From Maribacter huludaoensis (GTDB taxonomy: Bacteria > Bacteroidota > Bacteroidia > Flavobacteriales > Flavobacteriaceae), in contig NZ_JARKMS010000002.1 of NCBI RefSeq assembly GCF_029350945.1, positions 545,984 to 609,983 of the forward strand: a stretch of DNA of 64,000 nucleotides, read 5' to 3'. The notes beneath the pieces were generated by a model that worked only from the letters and a program-made list of their open reading frames with translations, made no database searches and was not told the origin of the DNA. A program made the position numbers and the translations under genes. Below, in pieces: positions 28,914 to 38,258 of this stretch (position 1 is the first letter of the stretch; each line of letters opens with the position of its first letter).

Positions 28914-30695
28914 GTGAATATTCAAGAGGTACTATCAGATAAAGTAAAAGAGGCGGTAAAATCTATTTTTGACAAAGAATTGCCAAATGTAGAGTTTCAG
29001 CCTACCCGTAAAGATTTTGAAGGAGATATCACAATTGTGGTTTTCCCAATGTTGCGTGTGGTAAAGGGAAACCCTGTTCAAATTGGTGAGCAAATTGGTG
29101 CTTATTTAGAAGAGCATGTTACTGCTGTTGCCGGCTTTAACGTGATTAAAGGATTTTTGAACATTGTTATCAATGATGGATTTTATCTAGATTTTTTCAA
29201 TTCTATTATTGCTACCAAAAATTACGGATATGTAAAAGAATCTGATGATGCAGTGATGGTAGAATATTCTTCACCAAATACCAATAAGCCATTACACCTA
29301 GGGCATATTCGTAATAACTTATTAGGATATTCTGTTGCAGAAATTTTAAAGGCATCTGGTAAGAAGGTTTATAAAACTCAAATTATCAATGACCGTGGTA
29401 TTCATATTTGCAAGAGTATGGTGGCATGGCAGAAGTTTGGAAATGGAGTAACGCCAGAGTCAACAGGGTTAAAAGGAGATAAGTTAGTTGGTAATTATTA
29501 TGTGGCTTTTGATAAAGCCTACAAAGAGCAAATAGCGGAGTTGGTTGCTAAAGGTACGGAACAGAAAGTTGCGGAAAAAGAAGCGCCAATATTATTGGAA
29601 GCACAAGAAATGCTTTTAAAATGGGAGTCTGGAGACGAAGAAACCGTTGCACTTTGGAAAACCATGAACGGTTGGGTATATAAAGGTTTTGAGGTTACTT
29701 ATAAAAATCTTGGAGTTGATTTTGATACCCTTTATTATGAAAGTGACACGTATCTTTTAGGAAAAGATGTTGTTGCCGAAGGATTAAAAAAAGGCGTATT
29801 CTTTAAAAAAGAAGACGGTAGTGTTTGGATAGATTTGACCGAAGATGGTTTGGATGAAAAAATTGTACTTCGTTCAGATGGAACAGCGGTATATATGACC
29901 CAAGATATTGGTACAGCAATACAACGTGTAAAAGATCACCCAGATGTAAATGGTATGGTGTATACCGTAGGTAATGAGCAAGATTACCACTTTAAGGTAT
30001 TGTTTCTGATTTTACAAAAACTTGGTTTTTCTTGGTCTAACAAACTTCATCACTTAAGCTACGGAATGGTAGATCTACCTAGCGGAAAAATGAAAAGTAG
30101 GGAAGGTACTGTTGTAGATGCCGATGATCTTATGGCAGATATGACCCAAACTGCTGCAAATATTTCAGAAGAGTTAGGTAAGCTAGATGACTATAACGAA
30201 GAAGAAAAGCAAGCACTTTATAAAATGATCGGTTTAGGGGCTTTAAAATATTACATATTAAAAGTAGATCCTAAAAAACGTATTTTGTTTGATCCGGAAG
30301 AGTCGGTAGATTTTCAAGGAAATACGGGTCCGTTTATTCAATATACCTATGCACGTATTCAGTCTATTTTAAGAAAGGCAGAAAGTATGGGAATCGACAC
30401 TGCTAACGAAGCTAAGGTTACAGCGCTTCATAGCAAGGAAAAGGAGTTGATCAAGCAATTACAATTGTTCCCTGTCACTATACAATTAGCTGCGGATAAT
30501 TATAGTCCGGCTTTGATTGCAAACTATACATATGACTTGGTTAAAGAGTTTAATTCTTTCTATCAGCAAGTCTCTATTTTAGGTGAAACCGATGATGCTA
30601 AAAAGGCATTACGTGTTCAATTGTCCAAGAAGGTTTCGGAGGTTATACAAGATGCATTTGCTTTGTTGGGCGTATCGGTTCCGGAACGTATGTAA
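28914..30695 (+). CDS. argS: Arginyl-tRNA synthetase
   Basis: 593 aa, class I synthetase charging tRNA-Arg. The GTG at 28914 (reading MNIQEVLSDKVKEA) is chosen over the TTG one codon earlier because it matches the family N-terminus. The HIGH-type motif is SSPNTNKPLHLGHIRNNLLG, and the DALR anticodon-binding domain is at the C-terminus (NYTYDLVKEFNSFYQQVSIL), ending in GVSVPERM. The SGKMKSREGT segment corresponds to the KMSKS region. Single-gene unit. Confidence 0.97.
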   Translation: MNIQEVLSDKVKEAVKSIFDKELPNVEFQPTRKDFEGDITIVVFPMLRVVKGNPVQIGEQIGAYLEEHVTAVAGFNVIKGFLNIVINDGFYLDFFNSIIATKNYGYVKESDDAVMVEYSSPNTNKPLHLGHIRNNLLGYSVAEILKASGKKVYKTQIINDRGIHICKSMVAWQKFGNGVTPESTGLKGDKLVGNYYVAFDKAYKEQIAELVAKGTEQKVAEKEAPILLEAQEMLLKWESGDEETVALWKTMNGWVYKGFEVTYKNLGVDFDTLYYESDTYLLGKDVVAEGLKKGVFFKKEDGSVWIDLTEDGLDEKIVLRSDGTAVYMTQDIGTAIQRVKDHPDVNGMVYTVGNEQDYHFKVLFLILQKLGFSWSNKLHHLSYGMVDLPSGKMKSREGTVVDADDLMADMTQTAANISEELGKLDDYNEEEKQALYKMIGLGALKYYILKVDPKKRILFDPEESVDFQGNTGPFIQYTYARIQSILRKAESMGIDTANEAKVTALHSKEKELIKQLQLFPVTIQLAADNYSPALIANYTYDLVKEFNSFYQQVSILGETDDAKKALRVQLSKKVSEVIQDAFALLGVSVPERM

Positions 30696-30930
30696 TTAGT
30701 AGTAGGAGCTTCTATTTTATTTTTTAACCCGTATGTTCATGGCAAGGTACTATGGTATTGTATGCTCTAGTATCATTGCAATTTGTCGAATACTTAAGCT
30801 TTCAAAGTCTAAGAATCCCATTCTCCCGTATATATAATCAGAATTTCTTGAACGTTGCATTAATACCCGTACCAAATTGGTTTAATCGGGTAAATACTAT
30901 TTAAAAGAAATCCGTTAAAAAAGTTTTAGG

Positions 30931-31084
30931 AAAAACATCTAAAAGTATTTCATTGGCAGTAAAGAGTTGGGCCTCGCCTATGATATTGATAGATGTTTTT
31001 GTGGAGGAGTTTATGAAAATAGAATTCCTTTTTTGCCCCACAAGCAACTTTAGAGCATCCATTTATAGTGGATGCTCTTTTGTT
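30931..31084 (+). ncRNA. Candidate structured non-coding RNA with own terminator
   Basis: Three successive helices: a long hairpin AAAAACATCTA (30931-30941)/TAGATGTTTTT (30990-31000) with inner TCAT.GGC/GCC.ATGA pairs, a second TTGTGG (30999-31004)/CCACAA (31038-31043), and a terminator hairpin. A long stem with internal bubbles followed by a terminator is the look of a regulatory RNA (a 6S-like RNA is one possibility). The 5' end and identity are unknown. Confidence 0.4.
31052..31084 (+). terminator. Intrinsic terminator upstream of ffh
   Basis: Perfect 9-bp stem AGAGCATCC (31052-31060)/GGATGCTCT (31070-31078), nine-base loop, then TTTTGTTTTG. It lies more than 350 bases past argS. Confidence 0.8.
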
Positions 31085-31129
31085 TTGTTTATTTTCTGGC
31101 ACTTGCTACGAATTTTACATTGATATTAT

Positions 31130-31137
31130 TAAATTTG
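31130..31137 (+). promoter_or_regulatory. -7 box upstream of ffh
   Basis: TAAATTTG matches TAnnTTTG exactly, 22 bases before the ffh ATG. Confidence 0.45.
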
Positions 31138-31159
31138 TAACCCCTTAAAAAAGAAAAGA

Positions 31160-32497
31160 ATGTTCGATAATTTAAGCGATAAGCTAGACAAGGCATTACA
31201 TGTACTAAAAGGACATGGTCAGATTACAGAAATTAATGTTGCAGAGACTACCAAAGAAGTACGCCGAGCCTTATTGGATGCGGATGTTAACTTTAAAATA
31301 GCCAAAGAATTTACCAATAGGGTAAAAGAAAAGGCATTGGGGCAAGATGTATTGACCACCTTGCAGCCTGGCCAGTTAATGGTCAAGATTGTAAAAGATG
31401 AGCTAACCCAATTAATGGGCGGTGAGTCAGAAGGTATTAACCTTTCAGGTAATCCATCGGTTATTTTAATGTCTGGTTTACAGGGTTCTGGTAAAACTAC
31501 CTTTTCTGGTAAACTTGCCAATTTCCTAAAAACAAAGAAAACTAAAAAGCCATTATTGGTGGCTTGTGATGTATACCGTCCTGCTGCAATTGATCAGTTG
31601 CACGTAGTTGGGGAACAGATAGGTGTTGAGGTATATTCAGATAGGGAAAATACAGACCCAGTAGCTATTTCTAAAGCTGGTATAGCACATGCAAAGGCAA
31701 ACGGACATAATGTGGTCATCATTGATACCGCTGGTCGTTTAGCTGTTGATGAGGCTATGATGAATGAAATATCCAATATTCATAAAGCGATACAACCTCA
31801 AGAGACTTTGTTTGTAGTAGATTCTATGACTGGTCAAGATGCTGTAAATACGGCAAAGGCATTCAACGATATCTTGAATTTTGATGGTGTTATCTTAACC
31901 AAATTAGATGGTGATACCCGTGGTGGTGCTGCTATTTCTATTAAATCTGTGGTAGATAAGCCAATTAAATTTATTGGTACCGGTGAGAAGATGGAAGCTA
32001 TAGATGTTTTCTATCCGTCACGTATGGCAGATCGTATCTTGGGTATGGGTGATGTAATATCACTTGTAGAAAGGGCTCAAGAACAGTTTGATGAAGAAGA
32101 GGCCAGAAAAATTCAAAAGAAGATTGCTAAAAATAAATTCGGATTCGATGATTTCCTGAGCCAAATTCAGCAAATTAAGAAGATGGGTAATATGAAAGAT
32201 CTTATGGGGATGATACCTGGTGCAGGTAAAGCCCTAAAAGGTTTGGATATAGATGATGATGCTTTCAAACATATAGAAGCAATTATTTATTCAATGACAC
32301 CAGATGAGCGTTCTACGCCATCTAAATTAAATGCAAGTAGAAAAAAACGCATTGCAAAAGGTTCAGGTAGGGAAGTTCAAGAAATCAATCAGCTATTAAA
32401 GCAGTTCGATCAAATGAGCAAGATGATGAAAATGATGCAAGGCGGTGGCGGTAAGAAGATGATGCAGATGATGGGTGCCATGAAAGGAATGAAATAA
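31160..32497 (+). CDS. ffh: Signal recognition particle protein Ffh (SRP54)
   Basis: 445 aa, GTPase that binds signal sequences and targets ribosomes to FtsY and SecYEG. Domain N (1 to about 90) has EINVAETTKEVRRALLDADV. Domain G has P-loop GLQGSGKTTFSGKL, DVYRPAAIDQL, DTAGRL and TKLDGDTRGGA. The methionine-rich M domain ends SKMMKMMQGGGGKKMMQMM. Full length. folD follows 46 bases downstream. Confidence 0.98.
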   Translation: MFDNLSDKLDKALHVLKGHGQITEINVAETTKEVRRALLDADVNFKIAKEFTNRVKEKALGQDVLTTLQPGQLMVKIVKDELTQLMGGESEGINLSGNPSVILMSGLQGSGKTTFSGKLANFLKTKKTKKPLLVACDVYRPAAIDQLHVVGEQIGVEVYSDRENTDPVAISKAGIAHAKANGHNVVIIDTAGRLAVDEAMMNEISNIHKAIQPQETLFVVDSMTGQDAVNTAKAFNDILNFDGVILTKLDGDTRGGAAISIKSVVDKPIKFIGTGEKMEAIDVFYPSRMADRILGMGDVISLVERAQEQFDEEEARKIQKKIAKNKFGFDDFLSQIQQIKKMGNMKDLMGMIPGAGKALKGLDIDDDAFKHIEAIIYSMTPDERSTPSKLNASRKKRIAKGSGREVQEINQLLKQFDQMSKMMKMMQGGGGKKMMQMMGAMKGMK

Positions 32498-32543
32498 AGA
32501 CCGAATAATACAACCTAACAAAACAACTTAAAGTAAAGCGGAT

Positions 32544-33428
32544 ATGGAATTATTGGATGGTAAAAAAGTATCCAACGAAATTAAAGAGGAAATCAAGGCA
32601 GAGGTTGCCAAGATGAAAGAGCGTGGTGAAAAAGTACCGCATTTGGCGGCAATTATTGTAGGTAGTGATGGTGCTAGTTTAACCTACGTAGGCAGTAAAG
32701 TTCGTTCTTGTGAACGTATTGGTTTTGAATCTACCTTAATTCAAATGCCAAGTACTACTTCTGAGCAAGAATTATTGAACAAGATCAAAGAATTGAACGT
32801 TGATGATGATATTGACGGTTTTATTGTTCAATTACCGTTGCCAGAGCAGATAGATACCCAAAAGGTAATTATGGCTGTAGATCCAGATAAGGATGTTGAC
32901 GGTTTTCACCCTACCAATTTTGGTAAAATGGCTTTGGATATGAGTACGTTCATCCCTGCAACGCCGTTTGGTATTCTTGAATTATTGGAGCGTTATAAAG
33001 TAGATACAAAAGGTAAACATACCGTAGTTATTGGCCGTAGCCATATTGTGGGTAGGCCAATGAGTATTTTAATGGGTAGAAAAGGGTGGCCAGGTAACTC
33101 TACCGTAACACTTACCCATAGTCATACAAAGAATATTACTCAAATTATATCTCAAGCAGATATTGTAATTTCTGCTTTAGGAGTTCCTAAATTCTTAAAA
33201 GCGGAAATGGTAAAAGACGATGCTGTTGTCATTGATGTTGGTATCACCAGAGTACCAGATGATACAAAGGAAAAGGGTTATTATATTACGGGTGATGTTG
33301 ATTTTGAGAATGTAAGTAAAAAAGCATCCTATATTACACCTGTACCTGGTGGGGTTGGTCCTATGACCATAGCAATGTTACTAAAAAACACATTGTTAGC
33401 TCGTGAAAGACATAGAAGTAGAAACTAG
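32544..33428 (+). CDS. folD: Bifunctional methylene-THF dehydrogenase/cyclohydrolase FolD
   Basis: 294 aa, interconverts methylene-, methenyl- and 10-formyl-tetrahydrofolate. Signatures: TYVGSKVRSCERIGFES with the catalytic lysine, GFIVQLPLPEQID, the DPDKDVDGFHPTNFGKMA loop, the nucleotide-binding VVIGRSHIVGRPMSILM, and TPVPGGVGPMTIAML. Normal length. A terminator shared with a convergent small gene follows. Confidence 0.98.
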   Translation: MELLDGKKVSNEIKEEIKAEVAKMKERGEKVPHLAAIIVGSDGASLTYVGSKVRSCERIGFESTLIQMPSTTSEQELLNKIKELNVDDDIDGFIVQLPLPEQIDTQKVIMAVDPDKDVDGFHPTNFGKMALDMSTFIPATPFGILELLERYKVDTKGKHTVVIGRSHIVGRPMSILMGRKGWPGNSTVTLTHSHTKNITQIISQADIVISALGVPKFLKAEMVKDDAVVIDVGITRVPDDTKEKGYYITGDVDFENVSKKASYITPVPGGVGPMTIAMLLKNTLLARERHRSRN

Positions 33429-33438
33429 AACAGTATAA

Positions 33439-33481
33439 AATATATTAAAAGCCTTGCAAACTATTGTGGGGCTTTTTTTTA
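33439..33481. terminator. Probably bidirectional terminator between folD and a small lipoprotein gene
   Basis: AAAAGCC and GGCTTTT pair around a region of mostly wobble pairs (TTGCA/TGTGG), with a T8 run on the + side and an A/T-rich flank that reads TTTTAATATATTTT on the other strand. It can serve folD and the convergent 48-aa gene. Confidence 0.7.
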
Positions 33482-33625
33482 TGCCGGTAGTTTCTTGACG
33501 GTTACACCGGTTTCGGTAGTGTCGTTAGGTACTAAGATGTCAATATCGTTACTATCATCATAATCGCAACTTGCCAATACGGTTATTGAAATGGTAATCA
33601 GTATGGTGTACAGAATTTTTTTCAT
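33479..33625 (-). CDS. Small lipoprotein, 48 aa
   Basis: Read directly from the reverse strand: ATG at 33625, TAA at 33479-33481. The product starts MKKILYTILITISITVLASC, a signal peptide with lipobox LASC (Cys20), followed by a short acidic segment (DYDDSNDIDILVPND) and TTETGVTVKKLPA. Secreted and lipid-anchored, function unknown. Its last codon overlaps the T run of the folD terminator. A complete signal peptide in so short a frame argues for a real gene. Confidence 0.65.
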   Translation of the reverse strand: MKKILYTILITISITVLASCDYDDSNDIDILVPNDTTETGVTVKKLPA

Positions 33626-33739
33626 AACATAGATTTAGGGAGTACTACTAAAATGTCATGTATTTAAAACGTTGAAAATTTAATCTTGGTATTTGATGTC
33701 AAAAGAGAATACTGTACCTTTTGTGAAACATTTGTCCTT

Positions 33740-35473
33740 ATGAAAAAAAATCTTTTGTTGTTAGCTATTATCGCTTGTGTAACAAGTTGCACACAGCCAC
33801 CTAAATTAGAGCGCAAATTTTCAATAAAGGTTAGTTATTCTGCTGAGGTAGATTCTTTGGCAAAAGATGGACGTTTGCTGCTAATGCTTTCTTCGGATGA
33901 TAGTGATGAACCCCGTTTTCAAATTAATGACGGACTAAACACCCAGCTCATTTTTGGTATGAATGTGGAGAATTGGGCTAAGGATTCAGTGTTGACTTTC
34001 AATGAATCTGTGTTTGGTTACCCTTATGAAAGTTTAAAAGATGTACCGCCAGGGGAGTATAATGTGCAGGCACTTCTTAATGTGTATGAAACGTTTAACC
34101 TTTCTACCGGGCATACCGTAAAGTTGCCTATGGATAATGGCGAGGGACAACAATGGAATAAATCACCAGGTAATTTATATAGCAAGCCTTTTAAGATAAG
34201 GGTTGCTAGCAACGGGTTTGAGAATGTGTCTGTAGAACTAGATCAGGTGATTCCGCCCATTGAAGAACCAAAAGATACCGAGTGGATCAAGCATATAAAG
34301 GTGAAATCTGAAAAATTATCCGAATTCTGGGGGAGGGATATCTATTTAGGAGCTCATGTATTGTTGCCTAAGGGATTTAACGAGTATCCGGAGGCCAAAT
34401 ACCCTCTGATGGTTTTTCACGGTCATTTTCCTTCGGATTTTGGCGGATTTAGAACTACACCACCAGACCCTAATTTAAAGCCAGAGTATTCTGAGCGTTT
34501 TAGTTTAGAAGGGTATAATATTATTCAACAGCAAGAAGCCTACGATTTTTATAAACGATGGAACGAGCCCGATTTTCCTCGCTTTTTAATTATTGAAATT
34601 CAACATCCAACCCCATATTATGATGATTCATATGCAGTGAATTCTGCTAGTCAAGGTCCTTATGGAGATGCTATTACCTATGAGCTTATTCCGGAAATAG
34701 AAAAACAGTTCAGGGGCATGGGAGAGGGGTGGTCTCGTTTTCTTTACGGTGGCTCTACCGGCGGTTGGGAAGCTTTGGCGGTACAGGTCAAATATCCAGA
34801 TGAATACAATGGTTGTTTTGCGGCATGCCCCGATCCTATTGATTTTAGAGCATATACGTTGACAAACATATACGAAGATGAAAATGCATATTATTATCCA
34901 AGCGCGCATAAAAAATTAGAAGTGCCCTCACATAGAAATTACTTAGGGCAAATTCAATCTACACTAAGACAAGGAAATCACTTAGAGTTGGTGTTAGGCG
35001 ATAAATCTAGGTCAGGTCAACAATGGGATATTTGGGAAGCAACTTATTCCCCACAAGGCAAAGATGGCTATCCTGAAAGAATTTGGGATAAAATGACTGG
35101 AGATATAGACCATGAGGTTGCTGAGTATTGGAAAGAGAATTTCGATTTAAGACATATTCTTGAACGTGATTGGGATAAACTGGGCGATAACTTAAAAGGT
35201 AAAATTCATATTTATTGTGGTGATATGGATAATTACTACTTAAATAATGCTGTCTACCTAATGGAGGATTTTCTTGAAAGCACTACAGACCCGTATTATG
35301 AAGGCGAGGTAAAATACGGCGACCGAGATGAACATTGCTGGAACGGTGATCCTGATCAACCCAATGCCATAACACGCTTACGTTACAATAGTATGTATGT
35401 GCCAAAGATTATGGAGCGTATTGAGAAAAGTGCGCCAAAATATGCCGATTTAACAAGTTGGAGGTATAAGTAG
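33740..35473 (+). CDS. Lipoprotein with putative esterase (alpha/beta-hydrolase) domain
   Basis: 577 aa from the ATG at 33740. An in-frame upstream ATG at 33686 adds 18 non-signal residues and is rejected. MKKNLLLLAIIACVTSC ends in a lipobox (Cys17). After a beta-rich N-terminal domain, an enterochelin-esterase-like hydrolase domain has YPLMVFHGHFPSDFGGF, the nucleophile elbow LYGGSTGGWEAL (serine in GGSTGG), and a late GDRDEHCWNGD that may hold the catalytic His. The substrate is unknown, and an extracellular ester or carbohydrate ester is likely. Confidence 0.8.
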   Translation: MKKNLLLLAIIACVTSCTQPPKLERKFSIKVSYSAEVDSLAKDGRLLLMLSSDDSDEPRFQINDGLNTQLIFGMNVENWAKDSVLTFNESVFGYPYESLKDVPPGEYNVQALLNVYETFNLSTGHTVKLPMDNGEGQQWNKSPGNLYSKPFKIRVASNGFENVSVELDQVIPPIEEPKDTEWIKHIKVKSEKLSEFWGRDIYLGAHVLLPKGFNEYPEAKYPLMVFHGHFPSDFGGFRTTPPDPNLKPEYSERFSLEGYNIIQQQEAYDFYKRWNEPDFPRFLIIEIQHPTPYYDDSYAVNSASQGPYGDAITYELIPEIEKQFRGMGEGWSRFLYGGSTGGWEALAVQVKYPDEYNGCFAACPDPIDFRAYTLTNIYEDENAYYYPSAHKKLEVPSHRNYLGQIQSTLRQGNHLELVLGDKSRSGQQWDIWEATYSPQGKDGYPERIWDKMTGDIDHEVAEYWKENFDLRHILERDWDKLGDNLKGKIHIYCGDMDNYYLNNAVYLMEDFLESTTDPYYEGEVKYGDRDEHCWNGDPDQPNAITRLRYNSMYVPKIMERIEKSAPKYADLTSWRYK

Positions 35474-35500
35474 ATTTAATTGTTAAATCAAAATAAGGAT

Positions 35501-35547
35501 GTTACTTCGAGTGAATTTTGAGGTACGAAAAATTAGTATCGAGAAGC
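35501..35547. repeat. Possible dispersed palindromic element
   Basis: GTTACTTCGAGTG...TATCGAGAAGC is an imperfect inverted repeat of the CTTCGAG/TCGAGAAG type in the gap before the aldo/keto reductase gene. I recall similar CTTCTCGA/TTCGAG palindromes scattered between genes of marine Flavobacteriia, but only one copy was noticed in this window. Confidence 0.35.
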
Positions 35548-35613
35548 GTTTCAATATACAAAGATGCTTGTCGCTATTTAAAATATGTATAATAACTATA
35601 GTGTAAAGATGTA

Positions 35614-36585
35614 ATGAAATACAGAAGATTCGGAAGAACAGATTGGCAAGTAAGTGAAGTAGGATATGGAATGTGGGGAATGGCCGGTTGGACGGCCAGT
35701 GACGATGCCCAATCTGCAAAATCTTTGGATTTGGCAGTTGACAACGGTGTCAATTTCTTTGATACCGCTTGGGGATACGGGGAAGGTCATAGTGAGGAGC
35801 TGTTGGGCGAGTTGGTAAAAAGCCATCCTTCCAAGAAATTATACACGGCTAGTAAAATTCCACCTAAAAATTTTCAGTGGCCAGCAAAGCCAGAATATGC
35901 TTTTGAAGAATCTTATCCTACAGCGCATATAATGGAATACACCCATAAGACTTTAAGGAATTTAGGGTTGGAGCAAATAGACCTTATGCAATTTCATACC
36001 TGGGATGATGGTTGGAGCGGCAGAGAAGAATGGCAACGCGCTATTGAAGATTTAAAAACTTCAGGTAAGGTTGCAGCAATGGGTATTAGTATGAACCGTT
36101 GGGAGCCAGAAAATGGAATAAAAGCTTTAAAAACAGGATTATTAGACGCCGTACAGGTTATTTATAACATATTCGATCAAGCGCCAGTAGATAATTTATT
36201 TCCGCTATGTAAAGAGCTAGATATCGCAACCATTGCACGTGTGCCTTTTGATGAAGGTACATTGACAGGAACTATGACGAAAGAAACTACATTCCCTGAA
36301 GGGGATTGGCGTGGCACCTATTTTGTGCCAGAGAATTTAATTTCTTCGGTAGAGCATGCCGATGCTTTAAGACCGCTAATTCCTGAAGGTATGACCATGG
36401 CGGAAATGGCACTGCGTTTTATTTTGATGAATGATAATGTTGGTACTACCATACCAGGTATGCGTAAACAACGTAATGTCTTGGCGAATACTGCAACAAG
36501 TGATGGTAAATTGTTATCTAACGAATTGTACAAAGAATTATTAAAGCACCGTTGGGATAGAGTGCCTACTTCTTGGTCGCAGTAG
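35614..36585 (+). CDS. Aldo/keto reductase
   Basis: 323 aa, TIM-barrel NADPH-dependent reductase. The catalytic tetrad is visible: D50 and Y55 in FFDTAWGYGEGHSEELLGE, K81 in TASKIPP, and the His in LMQFHTWDD. The C-terminal NADPH-binding part is GTTIPGMRKQRNVLANT. No physiological substrate can be assigned. The next gene follows within 20 bases. Confidence 0.93.
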   Translation: MKYRRFGRTDWQVSEVGYGMWGMAGWTASDDAQSAKSLDLAVDNGVNFFDTAWGYGEGHSEELLGELVKSHPSKKLYTASKIPPKNFQWPAKPEYAFEESYPTAHIMEYTHKTLRNLGLEQIDLMQFHTWDDGWSGREEWQRAIEDLKTSGKVAAMGISMNRWEPENGIKALKTGLLDAVQVIYNIFDQAPVDNLFPLCKELDIATIARVPFDEGTLTGTMTKETTFPEGDWRGTYFVPENLISSVEHADALRPLIPEGMTMAEMALRFILMNDNVGTTIPGMRKQRNVLANTATSDGKLLSNELYKELLKHRWDRVPTSWSQ

Positions 36586-36604
36586 TAATTTGTTTAGCAA
36601 TCTA

Positions 36605-37513
36605 ATGAAAGATATATTCTACTTCATATTAAACTTAACCATTATTAATATCGGATTTGCCCAAAACGGAAAATTGATTTCTAAAGAAGTTATTGATATT
36701 ACCAATACGCCAGTTTGGAATAGGGTTTCTGAAAATAATGCTTTGAAACCTGATTTTATTCATTTAGAAAAATTAGATTTCTTCTCTATAACTTATCAAA
36801 GTGATTCTCTGAAAATACAAGGTATTCTGGTTGAACCTAAGATAGAAGGAGTCTATCCTGTTATAATTTTTAATCGTGGTGGAAATAGAGATTTTGCTCC
36901 GCTAAACTTATCAACTATAATTAATTATACTTCAAAATTGGCTGAACAAGGGTATGTTATAATAGGAAGTAATTATCGAGAAAAAGATGAGTTTGGTGGC
37001 AAAGAATTGAATGATGTTTTGAATTTGACGGAAACGGTTAAGGAAATTGAAAAAGCCGATGTAAATTGTATTGGTATGTTCGGGTGGTCAAGAGGAGGTA
37101 TAATGACATACTTAAGCTTAAAAGAGTCATATAAAATTAAAACTGCTATTGTAGGTAATGGGGTTACGGACTTGTTTCAATTGATAAAAGATAGACCTAA
37201 AATGGAAACAGCGGTTTTAGCTGAATGTATTCCAAATTATTATCAGAATAAAGAAGTAGAATTACAAAAACGTTCCGCTTTATATTGGGCAGAAAAACTA
37301 AATAAACGTAGTAGTTTATTAATTATCTCCGGTAAAAATGATAAAAGAGCAAATCAAGATTCTACAACTAAATTCGCAGACAAATTATCAGACTTGAACT
37401 ATGATTTTGAATATCAAGAATTTATAACAGATCACTTTTTCTCAAATAAAAGAAAAGAGCTGGATTATTTAGTCATATCCTGGTTTAATAAACGATTAAA
37501 AAACGCAGATTAA
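36605..37513 (+). CDS. Secreted S9-like peptidase/esterase
   Basis: 302 aa from the ATG at 36605 (an in-frame TTG lies at 36590). MKDIFYFILNLTIINIGFAQ is a signal peptide, so the enzyme is exported. Prolyl-oligopeptidase-type alpha/beta hydrolase: nucleophile in GMFGWSRGGIMTYLSL, Asp in IISGKNDKRAN and the likely His in FITDHFF. Small for S9, and specificity is unknown. Convergent with the VOC gene. Confidence 0.8.
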   Translation: MKDIFYFILNLTIINIGFAQNGKLISKEVIDITNTPVWNRVSENNALKPDFIHLEKLDFFSITYQSDSLKIQGILVEPKIEGVYPVIIFNRGGNRDFAPLNLSTIINYTSKLAEQGYVIIGSNYREKDEFGGKELNDVLNLTETVKEIEKADVNCIGMFGWSRGGIMTYLSLKESYKIKTAIVGNGVTDLFQLIKDRPKMETAVLAECIPNYYQNKEVELQKRSALYWAEKLNKRSSLLIISGKNDKRANQDSTTKFADKLSDLNYDFEYQEFITDHFFSNKRKELDYLVISWFNKRLKNAD

Positions 37514-37522
37514 ACTTGTTTC

Positions 37523-37948
37523 TTACTTTGCAAACAACTGCCCCATATCTTTAAAAGCTTTAAATTCTAAAGCATTGCCAGCTGGATCATAGAAAAACAT
37601 GGTAGCCTGTTCACCTACTTTACCTGCAAAACGCACATAAGGCTCTATGACGAATTGTACACCTTTGGATTTTAGTTCTTCTGAAAAGCTCTGAAAAGTA
37701 TCCCAAGGTAAAACTACTCCGTAATGCGGTACGGGTACGTCATGACCGTCAACGGGGTTGTGATGTACGGTTTCGGTTTCGGATTTAGGCTTGTAGTGTA
37801 TCACCAATTGATGTCCAAATAAATTGAAATCTACCCAGTGGTCGCTACTACGGCCTTCTTCGCAATTCAATATTTCTCTATAAAAAGTTCTACATTCCGC
37901 TAAGTTGTGTACAGGAATGGCAATGTGGAAAGGTGTTACGTTTTGCAT
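37523..37948 (-). CDS. VOC-family (glyoxalase/dioxygenase-like) protein
   Basis: 141 aa, vicinal-oxygen-chelate fold. It starts [20 protein letters not shown] (first metal-ligand His), with YYREIL-like [12 protein letters not shown], then [16 protein letters not shown] and a C-terminal [15 protein letters not shown] carrying the last Glu ligand. Enzymatic role unknown. Two bases from the next upstream gene, so co-transcribed with it. Confidence 0.88.
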   Translation of the reverse strand: MQNVTPFHIAIPVHNLAECRTFYREILNCEEGRSSDHWVDFNLFGHQLVIHYKPKSETETVHHNPVDGHDVPVPHYGVVLPWDTFQSFSEELKSKGVQFVIEPYVRFAGKVGEQATMFFYDPAGNALEFKAFKDMGQLFAK

Positions 37949-37950
37949 AA

Positions 37951-38202
37951 TCAGTTATTTCTTAAGGCTGAAATTAACTCTTTTTTGCTCATTTTGGAAC
38001 GTCCGTCAATACCAATTTCTTTAGCTTGGTCATAAAGTTCCTTTTTAGTTCTTTCTTCATAGGTAGAAGCTTTACCGCCTTTCTTTCCCGCATCTTTGGT
38101 ATTAGCAATACGTGCAGCTTTTTCTTTACTGTAGCCCTTGTCTACCAATGCCTGGTATTGTTCTTCGTTCTCTATCTGAGGTATGTTGTTCGACTTTGCC
38201 AT
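37951..38202 (-). CDS. Small basic protein with Rho_N/SAP-like helix
   Basis: 83 aa, highly charged. The N-terminal part ([20 protein letters not shown]) resembles the short ChaB/DUF7218-like segments seen in such proteins. The C-terminus ([20 protein letters not shown]) is typical of the Rho-termination-factor N-terminal/SAP-like domain that binds nucleic acid. Probably a small DNA-associated or stress protein; function not assigned. Confidence 0.8.
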   Translation of the reverse strand: MAKSNNIPQIENEEQYQALVDKGYSKEKAARIANTKDAGKKGGKASTYEERTKKELYDQAKEIGIDGRSKMSKKELISALRNN

Positions 38203-38258
38203 TTTTATTTAAAATTATATAAAAAGTGACTTTTGGGAGTGCTGTATAGAATAAGAAA

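Larger units (their letters stand above)
30696..31159. other. 464-base non-coding stretch between argS and ffh
   Basis: No credible reading frame. It contains a hairpin TACCCG (30864-30869)/CGGGTA (30887-30892), the long paired structure and terminator listed as a candidate ncRNA, and the ffh -7 box. The first 165 bases show nothing I can name. A 36-codon frame starting at 31014 runs straight through the terminator and is not believed. Confidence 0.7.

Noticed and set aside
31014-31124. 36-codon frame starting at an ATG in the argS-ffh gap
   Set aside because: It runs through a perfect terminator hairpin and has no coding look.
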